A DNA stretch of 35,638 nucleotides from an uncultured Bermanella sp. (GCA_913058575.1 CAJXRF010000058.1:1-35638), one strand, 5' to 3'; positions 24,921 to 33,949 are shown, counted from the stretch's first letter. Numbers and translations are program-made. Notes: generated by a model from the letters alone, not told the origin.

Positions 24921-26048
24921 TTAAATACCGCCAGTAATTTTTTTAGCCAGTTTTTCTGTGGGAAACCACTTTGAAATCAACAAACGTCCTAACCATCTGG
25001 GCGTAGGGTCAACAGATGCATCTATGTCTGCTAATTTCACTAATTGCTTACCCTGATTTTGGCCAGCCAGCATTCTAAAGAATGCATCTGGCGTTTGCTC
25101 TATGCCATGCATGATATCCTCCTTGCCCTTAACGCTGCCTTCCTTAATCCAACGGGCCAACATAATCATGGCCCCTCTTAAGCGGTCTTGATAATCAAGA
25201 ATTACTAAACCTTGTTTTTTAACACGCTTAGTGAGCATGATATTGTGATCACGACGACCCTTGTCTTGCTTAGTATCAGCTAAGTGGCTTATGCCTAAAC
25301 GACCTACAACTGCCACACGGGCATTTTCATTTAAGGTGTCTAATACCGCTTCAGAAATATCGCCGCTGGTGTTATCAAAATACACATCAACCCCTTGTGG
25401 GCAGACTTTTTTGATGTCTTGTGTGAGTTCCTCAATACTTTTGCCCCGATAACTCACCGCCGCATCAAAACCATAATCTCGAATAATGTCTTTGGTTTTT
25501 TCTTCGGTACTCACTATGCCAACAGTTTTGCAGCCCATATTTTTAGCAATTTGTGCTGCAACGCTGCCCACCGCACTGCCACCAGCCGATACTAAAACGG
25601 TTTCACCGGCTTTAGGCTGACAAATTTCTTTAAGGGCAAAATAGGCAGTGGAGCCATTCACTCCCATGGCTCCCAAATAGGAACAAGCACTGGCCAACCC
25701 AAGATTTATTTCTTTACAAGCTTCTTCATCACTAAAGATAGAATACTGCTGCATATCGATGCGACCCAGTCTTACTGAGCCTACTTTTACGTTAGGGTTA
25801 TTCGATTCAATAACCTGGGCGATGCCATAGGCCTGCATGACTTCGCCTGGGTTTACTTTTTCAACGTAATTATCTTCGTCTCTCATGCGCCCAACTAACG
25901 CTGGGTCCATTGATAAATAGGCATTACGCATCAAATACTCACCCGGCTTTAATTGGCGTATCCGTTCTTTTTCAATTCTAAATACATCTGGTGTGGGTTT
26001 GCCATCTGGGCGCTTTATAAAACGAACCACATTATTAAACTGACTCAT
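24921..26048 (-). CDS. zinc-independent MDR-family NADPH-dependent oxidoreductase (PTGR/double-bond reductase type)
   Basis: A 375-aa medium-chain reductase. LSMDPALVGRM (about 45-55) is the family substrate-loop motif. The nucleotide-binding glycine motif is AGGSAVGSVAAQIAKNMG (155-172), and YFDNTSGDISEAVLD matches the leukotriene/curcumin/2-alkenal reductase branch. These enzymes reduce alpha,beta-unsaturated ketones with NADPH. No structural zinc site is seen. The C-terminus is about 40 residues longer than most members. Its start overlaps the 3' end of the long GST gene by 14 bp. As the last operon gene it probably reduces an enone intermediate. Confidence 0.9.
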   Translation of the reverse strand: MSQFNNVVRFIKRPDGKPTPDVFRIEKERIRQLKPGEYLMRNAYLSMDPALVGRMRDEDNYVEKVNPGEVMQAYGIAQVIESNNPNVKVGSVRLGRIDMQQYSIFSDEEACKEINLGLASACSYLGAMGVNGSTAYFALKEICQPKAGETVLVSAGGSAVGSVAAQIAKNMGCKTVGIVSTEEKTKDIIRDYGFDAAVSYRGKSIEELTQDIKKVCPQGVDVYFDNTSGDISEAVLDTLNENARVAVVGRLGISHLADTKQDKGRRDHNIMLTKRVKKQGLVILDYQDRLRGAMIMLARWIKEGSVKGKEDIMHGIEQTPDAFFRMLAGQNQGKQLVKLADIDASVDPTPRWLGRLLISKWFPTEKLAKKITGGI

Positions 26049-27315
26049 TTTCTACCCCGTTACTTTTTAATACTTTCTTTCGTTTAGTTTCTTCTTTTTT
26101 TAGTTTTTCTTTATTCTTAAGGTAGGCGATACGGGCATCTGCAATACCATTTTTGACAAGTGGCGGTGTAAAACCATCAAATAAAGTACAGTGTAATATT
26201 CCATGCTTCATCATGCTTGGCTGTACTTGGGTTTGCGTTAACAGATCATCAATGAAAACTTTATGCTCTTTATTTAGCTGCACAAAGTGATTTTGTACAT
26301 TTTCAAAACTCCAAGCCCGGTATTGAAAGGTCAAAAACTGGGTATCAACACCATAAACCATGGCATTAAATTCTTTACGTCCTTCATGCGTCGCCAGAGC
26401 GGTGCCAATGGCAAAAGGAATATGGGTTTTTGCAACAAAACTGAGCAGTTCTTTTAACGTGTCTGGTACGGTTTCATCGAGATTTATCCAGTCACCAAAT
26501 TCAGTTTGGCCAATGTAACCACGCTTGTCTCCCAATTCATTAATGGTATCGATCCAGTTGCAGGTACGTGATCCTTTAGCTTCCATGATTTGCGCTGAAA
26601 ATGGGTCTTGCAGCATGTGAGCATACAAATGGCCATAAAGAGCAAAGTCGGCCACAGAAGGTTTATCGCCTAATAGAAATTGATATTGACAAAAGTGCTT
26701 ATCTAAAATATTTAATAAATCGATCAGTTGCGTATCTAAGCTTTCACGATTCTCGGCTTTTCCCAATCCTAAGGGTTTATCAAAGCCCACTTGGCGAGCC
26801 AAAATCATCGGGGCTACCTTTGTAGCATGCATATTGACATCGCCATAGCTCATGGAGCGCCCTAAACGGTGGCTTAGAGTATTGCGAGTAATGTCATTAC
26901 CCCAACGATAATGCATTGAGAAACGGGTTAAATATTCATCACCAAAATCTTCCAGTAGCCACATAATAAAAGCCAAACGTTGATCATCTGGAATACAACT
27001 ATTACGCGTAAACTGTTTTTCAAACGCTTCGATAATGGGCGTAGTGTCTTGCAGCACTTCTTCGTTAGGAGTAATGACCACCGGCATGATGCTCATGCCC
27101 ACTTTTTCTGGAATGATGTTGTAATACGTTTTTAAATTAATGCGCATGCGTTTATAAGGAATTTCCTTATAATTCATGTAGGTGCGTAACTTACAGGAAT
27201 AGGGTGAATTACCATCACACCATAATCGATAACAGTCCTGTTGTTGGTCATTTAGCTGTAAAGCACTTTCAATTTCTAAGGCTTCTCTTTGTAGGTTTTT
27301 ATTTTTCTGTAACAT
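26035..27315 (-). CDS. long GST-like protein with C-terminal extension
   Basis: A 426-aa protein. After about 25 N-terminal residues comes a thioredoxin-like GST domain (YRLWCDGNSPYSCKLRTYMN, then MPVVITPNEEVLQDTTPIIEAFE). The helical GST C-domain contains FLLGDKPSVADFALYGHLYAH (about 215-235). About 150 more residues follow and end in a lysine/glutamate-rich tail (KNKEKLKKEETKRKKV). The layout parallels the 403-aa protein at 8004-9215. I chose ATG 27315, with GGAG 7 nt upstream; an in-frame TTG four codons earlier lies before that site. It starts 14 bp after the SDR stop. Its place in the operon suggests a glutathione-linked step or isomerisation in the same pathway. Confidence 0.83.
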   Translation of the reverse strand: MLQKNKNLQREALEIESALQLNDQQQDCYRLWCDGNSPYSCKLRTYMNYKEIPYKRMRINLKTYYNIIPEKVGMSIMPVVITPNEEVLQDTTPIIEAFEKQFTRNSCIPDDQRLAFIMWLLEDFGDEYLTRFSMHYRWGNDITRNTLSHRLGRSMSYGDVNMHATKVAPMILARQVGFDKPLGLGKAENRESLDTQLIDLLNILDKHFCQYQFLLGDKPSVADFALYGHLYAHMLQDPFSAQIMEAKGSRTCNWIDTINELGDKRGYIGQTEFGDWINLDETVPDTLKELLSFVAKTHIPFAIGTALATHEGRKEFNAMVYGVDTQFLTFQYRAWSFENVQNHFVQLNKEHKVFIDDLLTQTQVQPSMMKHGILHCTLFDGFTPPLVKNGIADARIAYLKNKEKLKKEETKRKKVLKSNGVENESV

Positions 27316-27329
27316 GCAAGACTCCAACT

Positions 27330-28187
27330 CTAAGAACTTAAAGCATTTAATAAATAGGCTTTGCGCATTAATAGCTCACGCAACTTAGTGGGTAATATGC
27401 GCTTGGCAATATTCATTAAAGAACTACCATGCCCTATTCTAATGTCTGATGGTGGATGACGGTCCAACATGGCTGCCATGAGTTTTTTAGAAAAAATGTC
27501 AGGGGTGGTGGGGGAATTTGAAGAAATACGAGCGCGCTTTTCAATGGCTGGTAAGGCTGGCTTATAAAGAGAATTAGCAATGAGTGTGTCTTTGAGTTTT
27601 TTAGCGGCCGTGTCACCAAATTTTGATGCCACACCACCTGGGTACACATTCATCACATGCACATTAAATGGAGCTAACTCCATGCGCAGCACTTCACTTA
27701 TGGCATGAATGGCCGCTTTTGAGGCACCATAAACACCGGAAAAAGGTACGGTAAAAATGCCTGCCGAACTGCCAATATTGACAATTAAGCCATTATTTTT
27801 GGTTAACTTTTCTTTTCCTGCACTCTTTTCTCTTAATAATGGCAGCGCCTTTTGAGCCATTAACAAAGGCGCAAAAACATTAGTAGAGAACTGGGCCTGA
27901 ACCTGACTAGCAGGCACTTCTGCCAAAGGGCCCATGGCTCCGTAGCCAGCATTATTGACTAAGATATCTAGATGGCCACATCTCTTTTTAATAATGGCCA
28001 TCACTTGATCAATGTCTGATTCATTATTCACATCTAATTGAACGGGAATAATATTATCAGCCATGTCTTTTAGATCACTTAGTTTCCTAGCTCCAGCAAA
28101 TACAGTGTGACCTTCATTGGCCATCATTTCAGCCAGACTTTTGCCAATGCCACTTGAACAGCCACTTATGAGCACTATTTTTTTCAT
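27330..28187 (-). CDS. short-chain dehydrogenase/reductase (SDR)
   Basis: A 285-aa classical SDR. The dinucleotide motif is SGCSSGIG (8-15). GARK after beta-2 supplies a basic residue (Arg/Lys, about 34-35) favouring NADP(H). NNAGYG is at about 78-83 and SSAGIF carries the catalytic serine. VYGASKAA holds the Tyr/Lys pair (about 153-157). The extended C-terminus (about 225-285) is like retinol/steroid-type SDRs. AGGTGA precedes the ATG. It lies 87 bp downstream of the FAD monooxygenase and 14 bp before the GST-like gene. The substrate is probably a carbonyl intermediate of the pathway. Confidence 0.9.
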   Translation of the reverse strand: MKKIVLISGCSSGIGKSLAEMMANEGHTVFAGARKLSDLKDMADNIIPVQLDVNNESDIDQVMAIIKKRCGHLDILVNNAGYGAMGPLAEVPASQVQAQFSTNVFAPLLMAQKALPLLREKSAGKEKLTKNNGLIVNIGSSAGIFTVPFSGVYGASKAAIHAISEVLRMELAPFNVHVMNVYPGGVASKFGDTAAKKLKDTLIANSLYKPALPAIEKRARISSNSPTTPDIFSKKLMAAMLDRHPPSDIRIGHGSSLMNIAKRILPTKLRELLMRKAYLLNALSS

Positions 28188-28274
28188 GTTTTCACCTATT
28201 CGTTAGCATGTCCCAGTTACAGCATGCACGACCTATTTACTGTAGAGTTCAAATTAAAAGAATAACCATAATGA

Positions 28275-29858
28275 TCATGATAAGGTGCAACCCACAGCAT
28301 CCATGTATTTATTTAATTTCTTATCTAAATTTTTAATGGTGCAATGCAACACCATCATTTTATCTGGGCGAACCACTACCAAATTTTTACCCGACTTAAA
28401 TAATTTTTTGTATTGGCCTTTTTCATCGAGCAACAACTCTTCTTGTTCAGGTTTATTTTTGTCATCTGTGATAATCGTTTCCTTACCCAACATGGAGCGC
28501 CAGCGACTCAAGGTTTTTTCACTTAAATAATGAGCGGGGTTAATATTCATACCTATAATATGAAAGTCTTCTGATATCAGCTTGTCACTTAATAATTTTT
28601 TATTGTCTTTAACCAATTTATGCTGGGGAAACTCAACCCCTGTATTAAAAATCTTACTAATAATTCGGCACTTTATATAATTACCATTAATATGATTATG
28701 AACTTTATCTAATGGCATGCCCTTGGTTTCCGAGTGCACCCCTAGCAAGCCCAACAGCCTAATAATGCTATTTCTAATTCCCGCAACCAGATTGTTTTGT
28801 GGCAATACAACCCCACCAATATATTGGGCAAATTTAATCACCTGGTAACTTTGCGGTAAGCGCTCTGATTGGTAGGTCTCTAATACTTTTGGTTTCAATT
28901 GATTTTTAAGCACAGCGGATAGTTTCCAGGCTAAATTATGCGCATCTCGCATCCCCGCCATCATGCCCTGCCCCGCAAAAGGTGGCGTAATATGAGCCGC
29001 ATCTCCCAATAGAAAAACATTATTAGCTCTATACTGGCCAGCTGTACGTGCATGAAATGTATATACCGCTTTTCGAGATACCTGAAGATCCTCAATATCT
29101 CCCCAACCCTTAAGCAATTCTTGTAAATTTTCAGGCTTAAACAACATTTCAGGGTCATCATGCTCTTTTACAACAAACTCCCAACGCCTGCGTTTGCCAG
29201 GTCCTGGCAAGGTAATTGAAGGGCGTTCAGGATTAATGGTAAACGCGCCTTCACTGCTTAAAACTGGGCTGTTTTCTATATCAATGATCATCCAGTCTTG
29301 CGGATAAGTATCACCTTCAAAACTAATGTTCAGTTTTTTACGTACTGGGCTAGATGCACCGTCACACGCCAATAAATATTGGCAATGTATCACTGAGGTT
29401 TCATCACCTTGTTTAATGGTTAATTCAACCCCTTCTCCCTTATCATTGAAGTCAATTAACTCGGTGCTCGTTAGTAACTGTACACAGTCATGACCATCCA
29501 TTGCTCGGCGTAAACTTTTCTCTAAATCTGGCTGATGAAATGTTCTAATGATGCTGTAACCATTGTTAGGTTCATACGTATCGGCATGAAACAATGAATC
29601 TTGATTTTTATCTAGGAAGTGTATTTTATTAATAAGCCTGAAATCCATAATAGGGTCATCAAGCACGCCGACTAGATCCATAATGCGTGAGCCTTCTTCA
29701 CACATTCCCACCGCTCTTGGAATATTGACGATATCTGGCTCTTTATCTATCACCAATGTATCAATATTGTACTTGCCTAGTATGTTTGCAGCGGTGGTAC
29801 CACATGGGCCAGCACCAACAATCACCACCTCATAGTTTTTTTTTATAATTTGCGTCAT
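28275..29858 (-). CDS. FAD-dependent aromatic monooxygenase, MhpA-like group A hydroxylase
   Basis: A 527-aa flavoprotein hydroxylase. It has the FAD-binding GAGPCG (15-20) and the NIPRAVGMCEEGSRI segment seen in MhpA-type enzymes. The FAD/NADPH DG motif is CDGASSPVRKKL (165-176) and the second FAD motif is GDAAHITPPFAGQG (285-298). The C-terminal thioredoxin-like domain (about 400-527) ends with LVVVRPDKMMVLHC, as in phenol hydroxylases. Such enzymes ortho-hydroxylate phenols with NAD(P)H and O2, giving the catechol needed by the neighbouring extradiol dioxygenase. It is visibly more AT-rich than genes at the left of the window. A hairpin stands 19 nt before the start. Confidence 0.9.
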   Translation of the reverse strand: MTQIIKKNYEVVIVGAGPCGTTAANILGKYNIDTLVIDKEPDIVNIPRAVGMCEEGSRIMDLVGVLDDPIMDFRLINKIHFLDKNQDSLFHADTYEPNNGYSIIRTFHQPDLEKSLRRAMDGHDCVQLLTSTELIDFNDKGEGVELTIKQGDETSVIHCQYLLACDGASSPVRKKLNISFEGDTYPQDWMIIDIENSPVLSSEGAFTINPERPSITLPGPGKRRRWEFVVKEHDDPEMLFKPENLQELLKGWGDIEDLQVSRKAVYTFHARTAGQYRANNVFLLGDAAHITPPFAGQGMMAGMRDAHNLAWKLSAVLKNQLKPKVLETYQSERLPQSYQVIKFAQYIGGVVLPQNNLVAGIRNSIIRLLGLLGVHSETKGMPLDKVHNHINGNYIKCRIISKIFNTGVEFPQHKLVKDNKKLLSDKLISEDFHIIGMNINPAHYLSEKTLSRWRSMLGKETIITDDKNKPEQEELLLDEKGQYKKLFKSGKNLVVVRPDKMMVLHCTIKNLDKKLNKYMDAVGCTLS

Positions 29859-29876
29859 ACACTACCCAGCCTCACA

Positions 29877-29907
29877 TAGGGACTTTACTGCTTTACTAAA
29901 AGTCCCT
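29877..29907 (-). other. intercistronic hairpin 5' of the monooxygenase gene
   Basis: TAGGGACTTT (29877-29886) and AAAGTCCCTA (29898-29907) form a perfect 10-bp stem with an 11-nt loop in the 78-bp gap between the FAH and monooxygenase genes. No T-run follows on either strand. It ends 19 nt before the monooxygenase start, so it may set mRNA stability or act as a partial attenuator. Confidence 0.6.
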
Positions 29908-29936
29908 ACGACATCGTAAATTTTAGAAATTAATTA

Positions 29937-30911
29937 TTAAGCTTGAACAATCGTATTGGTTTGCCTGCCTAGATCGATTGATCCATCCAAAGACTTTATT
30001 TCTAATTCCAAAACATCCCCAGGCTGAAGAAATGTCGCAATGGATTTTTGAGCAATCCGTAGTTTTTCACGGCGCTTTCTATCATTCTTAAAGTTCAATA
30101 ATACGGCAAGCATAGTTTTTAAACTTTTACCGCCAATCACTCCCCCTGGGGTACCGGTTAGAACGCAATCCCCCACATGAATATCGGTAAATTCTGATAA
30201 GTCTGTTAATGCTTTCGGTGGCTTGTGCATTAACTGTGACGTTACCGAGTCTTGTTTCACTTTACCGTTCATTTTTAACGTCAGCTGTAAATTATAAAGC
30301 TGACTAATATCCCCTTTGTCCAACATATAAAGCACAGGACCTATAGGGCAAAATGTACGGTGACTCTTACCGCGATACCATTGCATCATGGGGGCACCAA
30401 ACATGTTGTCCCGTGAAGACACATCATTAGATAAAAATAAGCCACCGATATAATCACCTAATGTGGCATCGGTTACTTTTGTATGTTTATGCAGTTCTTT
30501 TTTAAGTAATATTCCCAGCTCAATTTCGTAATCGAGTAGCTCGCAATCCTCCGGACGAACAATATCATCGTTAGGCCCACTAATACTCGAAGGTGACTTA
30601 GCAAAAAAAGAAGCCTCTTCGTCACCTTTGGTTTGTAAACCACCTTCTTCTCGGTGCTCAATATAATTCACGCCTTGGGCAAAAAGCTGAATATTACGAG
30701 ATATGGGAGAATGGAATATCACGCTATTTTGAGAAATGTCATTTTTTTCAATGGCTTGGTCAAATTTTTCTCTTTCATTTAAATAACAATCCATAAGCGC
30801 TTTATGATCAATAAATTCAAGATTAATTTTATTAATTACTTCTCCATTCAGAATTCCCCACGAAGTATTTTCGCTATTATTCTTCTGGAACTTTACAATT
30901 GACGTGCCCAT
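29937..30911 (-). CDS. fumarylacetoacetate hydrolase (FAH) family protein
   Basis: A 324-aa FAH-fold enzyme. The metal ligands are visible: LLDYEIELGILL (Glu129/Glu131) and SNDVSSRD (Asp163). KSPSSISGPNDDIVRP (105-120) and LTGTPGGV complete the active-site signature. The family hydrolyses or hydrates C-C bonds of 2-keto-enol acids made by ring cleavage, as in homoprotocatechuate, gentisate and catechol meta pathways. AAAGGTAG lies 8 nt before the ATG. It sits between the extradiol dioxygenase and the hydroxylase, so it should act on the ring-fission product. Acylpyruvase, hydratase or decarboxylase activity cannot be told apart here. Confidence 0.9.
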   Translation of the reverse strand: MGTSIVKFQKNNSENTSWGILNGEVINKINLEFIDHKALMDCYLNEREKFDQAIEKNDISQNSVIFHSPISRNIQLFAQGVNYIEHREEGGLQTKGDEEASFFAKSPSSISGPNDDIVRPEDCELLDYEIELGILLKKELHKHTKVTDATLGDYIGGLFLSNDVSSRDNMFGAPMMQWYRGKSHRTFCPIGPVLYMLDKGDISQLYNLQLTLKMNGKVKQDSVTSQLMHKPPKALTDLSEFTDIHVGDCVLTGTPGGVIGGKSLKTMLAVLLNFKNDRKRREKLRIAQKSIATFLQPGDVLELEIKSLDGSIDLGRQTNTIVQA

Positions 30912-30962
30912 GATTGACTACCTTTATTATATTACTGAGAGGTTAAAATTTAATTATTACGC

Positions 30963-32090
30963 TTATAACCATGGTCGTGCTGGACGCGAAATGGCTTTCT
31001 TGGCTTCTTTAATCCAAGGAATGGTCACATCACCTTTTATCAGTCCTTTTACTATTCCCGTAACCTGAGAGAATGTAAGAGCAAAAAAACCTTTTGGTAA
31101 GTCATCTCCCCACGCATAAACATTGCCAGAATCAAGTGGATGATATTCGGTGGTTTTTTCAGAAGTAAACACATCGCCATCGGCATAATGTTCAAATTCA
31201 AACCCGCTAATATCATGCCAGTAATCAAATAATTGACTGCCCAATATATGACGACCTATGCCCCACACATGTTTGTGTTTCTTCATTTTTAAATATTGTT
31301 GACCTTGAGCTACGGCATCCACATCCACCACTTCATAAGCACTATGCAAATAGCCATCGCCGCCTCCTTTACCTATAACAATAGTATGGTGATCGGCTAA
31401 CTCTGAACCAAGATCTAATCGTAAAAATGCCACTGCAGGAGAGCCATCACCTATACATAAAGCATCAGTGGCAATCATGCCAAGATGGCGCATATACCAA
31501 TTAACCGTTTCTTCAAAATTCAGCGCTCCCATCACACAGTGGCCCATTTTTAAAATAGGAGATGGCATAAGTGGAGTACGTTGACCTTTATTAATCCGTG
31601 GGCGATGGTTTAAAGTATTTGCTGGTAATACCTCCCGTCTAGTTTCGAGCATTTCCATTTTCTTAATACCGAAACACACTTCTATTTCCACGCCGTTAGG
31701 GTCTGTTAAACGCACCACTTCACCGCCACCAGGGCGATTTATTTTTTCAATTTTTTTATGGGTTTTTTTGGCTAGTGTTTCTAAATCCTTGCGTGATTTA
31801 GCGGAAAAACCAATCCCTTTGAATGCGCTTTTTTTAGCCTTACGCCCATAATAAAGATAGGGCTCATCACCGTAACCGCGCATGTATATTTCATTCGTGG
31901 TTTTTTCATGGGTTTTCATACCAAAATCTTGCAGAAAGCTCTCTTGTTTATCTAGATTTTTTACATCCCAAATTAGAAAAATTAGTTTCTCTGCTTTAAT
32001 AAGACCTGCCACCCGTTCGATAGGAATAGAACCCGGTGGTGTTTGCGTATTAATGGTGAGCGCTTCGCTACCGGCATATTCTAAGTTCAT
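30963..32090 (-). CDS. VOC-family type I extradiol ring-cleavage dioxygenase
   Basis: A 375-aa two-domain vicinal-oxygen-chelate protein. Domain 1 (about 35-145) is a degenerate betaalphabetabetabeta repeat. Domain 2 (about 180-305) holds the likely Fe(II) ligands His184 (KMGHCVMG), His249 (GYLHSAYEV) and Glu300 (FEFEHYADG). The HSAYEV and HILGSQLFDYWHD segments are like those of 2,3-dihydroxybiphenyl-type dioxygenases acting on large catechols. It is longer than the usual 290-310 aa at both ends. AGAGGG precedes the ATG. It is the second gene of the operon and the predicted ring-opening step. Confidence 0.87.
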   Translation of the reverse strand: MNLEYAGSEALTINTQTPPGSIPIERVAGLIKAEKLIFLIWDVKNLDKQESFLQDFGMKTHEKTTNEIYMRGYGDEPYLYYGRKAKKSAFKGIGFSAKSRKDLETLAKKTHKKIEKINRPGGGEVVRLTDPNGVEIEVCFGIKKMEMLETRREVLPANTLNHRPRINKGQRTPLMPSPILKMGHCVMGALNFEETVNWYMRHLGMIATDALCIGDGSPAVAFLRLDLGSELADHHTIVIGKGGGDGYLHSAYEVVDVDAVAQGQQYLKMKKHKHVWGIGRHILGSQLFDYWHDISGFEFEHYADGDVFTSEKTTEYHPLDSGNVYAWGDDLPKGFFALTFSQVTGIVKGLIKGDVTIPWIKEAKKAISRPARPWL

Positions 32091-32137
32091 GGTACTGCCC
32101 TCTTGGTTGGTTTTTTATTATTAAATTTTAGAAAAAA

Positions 32138-33787
32138 TCAGTTTTTAAATACTTGGTAACTGTCTTTGGCCATCACTTTCGCCATTGAGGTATACCAGTC
32201 ATATATATTTGAAGACGACTTAATGATGAAGCCAGGAATATTGATAAGCATCTCAAGACGGGTATACCAAGCGATATCGGCATAACGGATGCTCTCTCCA
32301 CACAAAAATTCACTGTTTTCCAAAGCCTTTTCGAGCACCTGAAGTTTCTGCTCGATGCGCTGTAAGGCTGACTGTTCATCCACGGCGCTTAAAGGTGAGT
32401 GCTTTTGGTGCATCATATATTTATTGAAAAGAGGCTTAATTTCTTTATAGGTGCCCGCTTCTAGTGCCAGCCACATTCTATTTTGTGCACCGTGTAAACT
32501 GTCACTTCCCCACCAAAGCTGCTGGTGATCAAAACGTTCTATTAAGTATTCAGCTATGGCGCGAGAATCGTGAATAATCATGTCACCATGTTGAAGTACC
32601 GGAACTTCAGCTAGCGGATTTAGATTTTTAAACGTATTCGTTTTTTGCTCGCCATTTTTTAAATCTATCTCTTGATAGGTATAGGCGAGGCCCAAAAAAC
32701 TCATTAATTTGACGATGCGCGCAGAATGAGGAGAAATCTCACTTCCCCATAAAGTTAATGCTTTAGCATTTTCTACAAACTGCGGTTTACTATTGGAGTG
32801 GAATTTAACAGGCAGCAATGCTTGCTTTGGCATGGGCAGTGTTCTAGGAGTAGCAACAGCCAATAATACTTGGTCTATTTTTTGAATCTTGCGCATGACA
32901 CGCCCTAAGCCCCAAACAAAAAAATTATCCAATACACCGCGTTCACTTTTTTGTTTATTAAGAATGCCCCTTAATTTTGGCATTAATGGTGAGGTGGCCA
33001 TTTTACGAAGCTTTTTGGCCTGCTCTGACATAGACGCTTCAAAGGAAGGTCTCTTTTCTAAGCGCTCGATCCACTTCAAAACATTTGGAAAACGACTTGG
33101 GGTAATTTCTAAGCCTAAATAGCTGAACATCACCACCCGAGGAAATACACTGATATCAGCGAGGGTAAACTGCTCTGCCACCAAATAGTGTTTGTTCATT
33201 AAGCCAGCCTCAACTGAGTCTAACCACTGCATTAATTTACGTTCTTGTTGCACTTCTTGCTGGGCCGTTAAAATTTGCATATTCCAAACACGATCTCCCC
33301 ATGCCATATCCAACGGATCTCGGGTACAACGACCATTAATAAGTCTGGCCTCATCTAAGCTGCGCGTTATGTGCGTAATCGGCCCCATGACCCTTTGATA
33401 TAACAGGGGCCTGAAGTCTTTGGACATGGTTTCTTCAGAACCAATCCACATGCGTACTTGAGCACGATCCTTAGCTGATTCGGGCAGTAACGGTGTTTGT
33501 GGGAATTGCTCGTCTAGGTATTCATTAATGGCACCAGAATCAAAAATGACCTGTGCACCATGGCTGAGGGTCGGTACGTAGCCGTTAGGATTAAGCGAGA
33601 GGTACTCTTCGCGGCGCTGCTCCATATTGGGCAAGTCCATTTCCACCGTATCGTAGTCGAGGCCTTTTTCTAACAAAGCAATGCGGCAGCGGCGAACACA
33701 TGGCGATGCAGCTGAGTTATACAACACTAAGCCCTCCACATTAGTGGCACTTAGGGGGCTTTGATCATCTAAAAGTATTTTAGCCAT
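32138..33787 (-). CDS. tandem-domain glutathione S-transferase-like protein
   Basis: A 549-aa fusion of two complete GST units. Unit 1 (about 20-230) has SPCVRRCRIALLEKG, NPNGYVPTL and DSGAINEYLDEQF, then FTLADISVFPRVV. Unit 2 (about 345-545) has SPHSARIVKLMSFLG, NPLAEVPVL and DSRAIAEYLIERF, then CGESIRYADIAWY. A linker of about 100 residues separates them. Both units keep the cis-Pro and Asp-Ser glutathione-binding residues. I chose ATG 33787 because GGAG lies about 8 nt upstream; the longer frame to 33862 crosses the promoter. It is first in the operon. Roles could be isomerase, glutathione addition or lyase. Confidence 0.88.
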   Translation of the reverse strand: MAKILLDDQSPLSATNVEGLVLYNSAASPCVRRCRIALLEKGLDYDTVEMDLPNMEQRREEYLSLNPNGYVPTLSHGAQVIFDSGAINEYLDEQFPQTPLLPESAKDRAQVRMWIGSEETMSKDFRPLLYQRVMGPITHITRSLDEARLINGRCTRDPLDMAWGDRVWNMQILTAQQEVQQERKLMQWLDSVEAGLMNKHYLVAEQFTLADISVFPRVVMFSYLGLEITPSRFPNVLKWIERLEKRPSFEASMSEQAKKLRKMATSPLMPKLRGILNKQKSERGVLDNFFVWGLGRVMRKIQKIDQVLLAVATPRTLPMPKQALLPVKFHSNSKPQFVENAKALTLWGSEISPHSARIVKLMSFLGLAYTYQEIDLKNGEQKTNTFKNLNPLAEVPVLQHGDMIIHDSRAIAEYLIERFDHQQLWWGSDSLHGAQNRMWLALEAGTYKEIKPLFNKYMMHQKHSPLSAVDEQSALQRIEQKLQVLEKALENSEFLCGESIRYADIAWYTRLEMLINIPGFIIKSSSNIYDWYTSMAKVMAKDSYQVFKN

Positions 33788-33813
33788 GTGGACCGCTCCA
33801 AAATCATTAAATG

Positions 33814-33863
33814 CACTATAGTGTAAAATGTACAGGCAGTGCAATAATAATTTAAAGTGCACT
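33814..33863. promoter_or_regulatory. divergent control region: operon promoter and candidate TetR operators
   Basis: On the minus strand TTGCAC and TATAGT, 18 bp apart, form a promoter for the GST-led operon. The -10 sits in the perfect palindrome CACTATAGTG (33814-33823). The hexamer TGCACT or its complement recurs at 33812-33817, 33838-33843 and in the palindrome AGTGCACT (33856-33863). These are plausible sites for the divergent TetR protein. Confidence 0.55.
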
Positions 33864-33885
33864 CTCGCGTGACATTCTTAAAATA

Positions 33886-33894
33886 TGCTAGAAT
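33886..33894 (+). promoter_or_regulatory. extended -10 promoter of the tetR-type gene
   Basis: TGCTAGAAT matches the extended -10 consensus TGnTATAAT at 8 of 9 positions. It places transcription start near 33901 and therefore argues against translation starts upstream of it. Confidence 0.55.
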
Positions 33895-33949
33895 GCCCGC
33901 TCTCGCTGGGATTGACGTAGGAAATAACATTTTGGGTGATGCAGAAGAA

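Noticed and set aside
33788-33862. 25-residue N-terminal extension of the tandem GST
   Set aside because: It would run through the operon promoter and palindrome. GGAG precedes the ATG at 33787.
33857-33949. N-terminal extension of the TetR protein from GTG 33857
   Set aside because: An extended -10 element at 33886-33894 lies in this part, and TetR proteins normally start 10-20 residues before the HTH.
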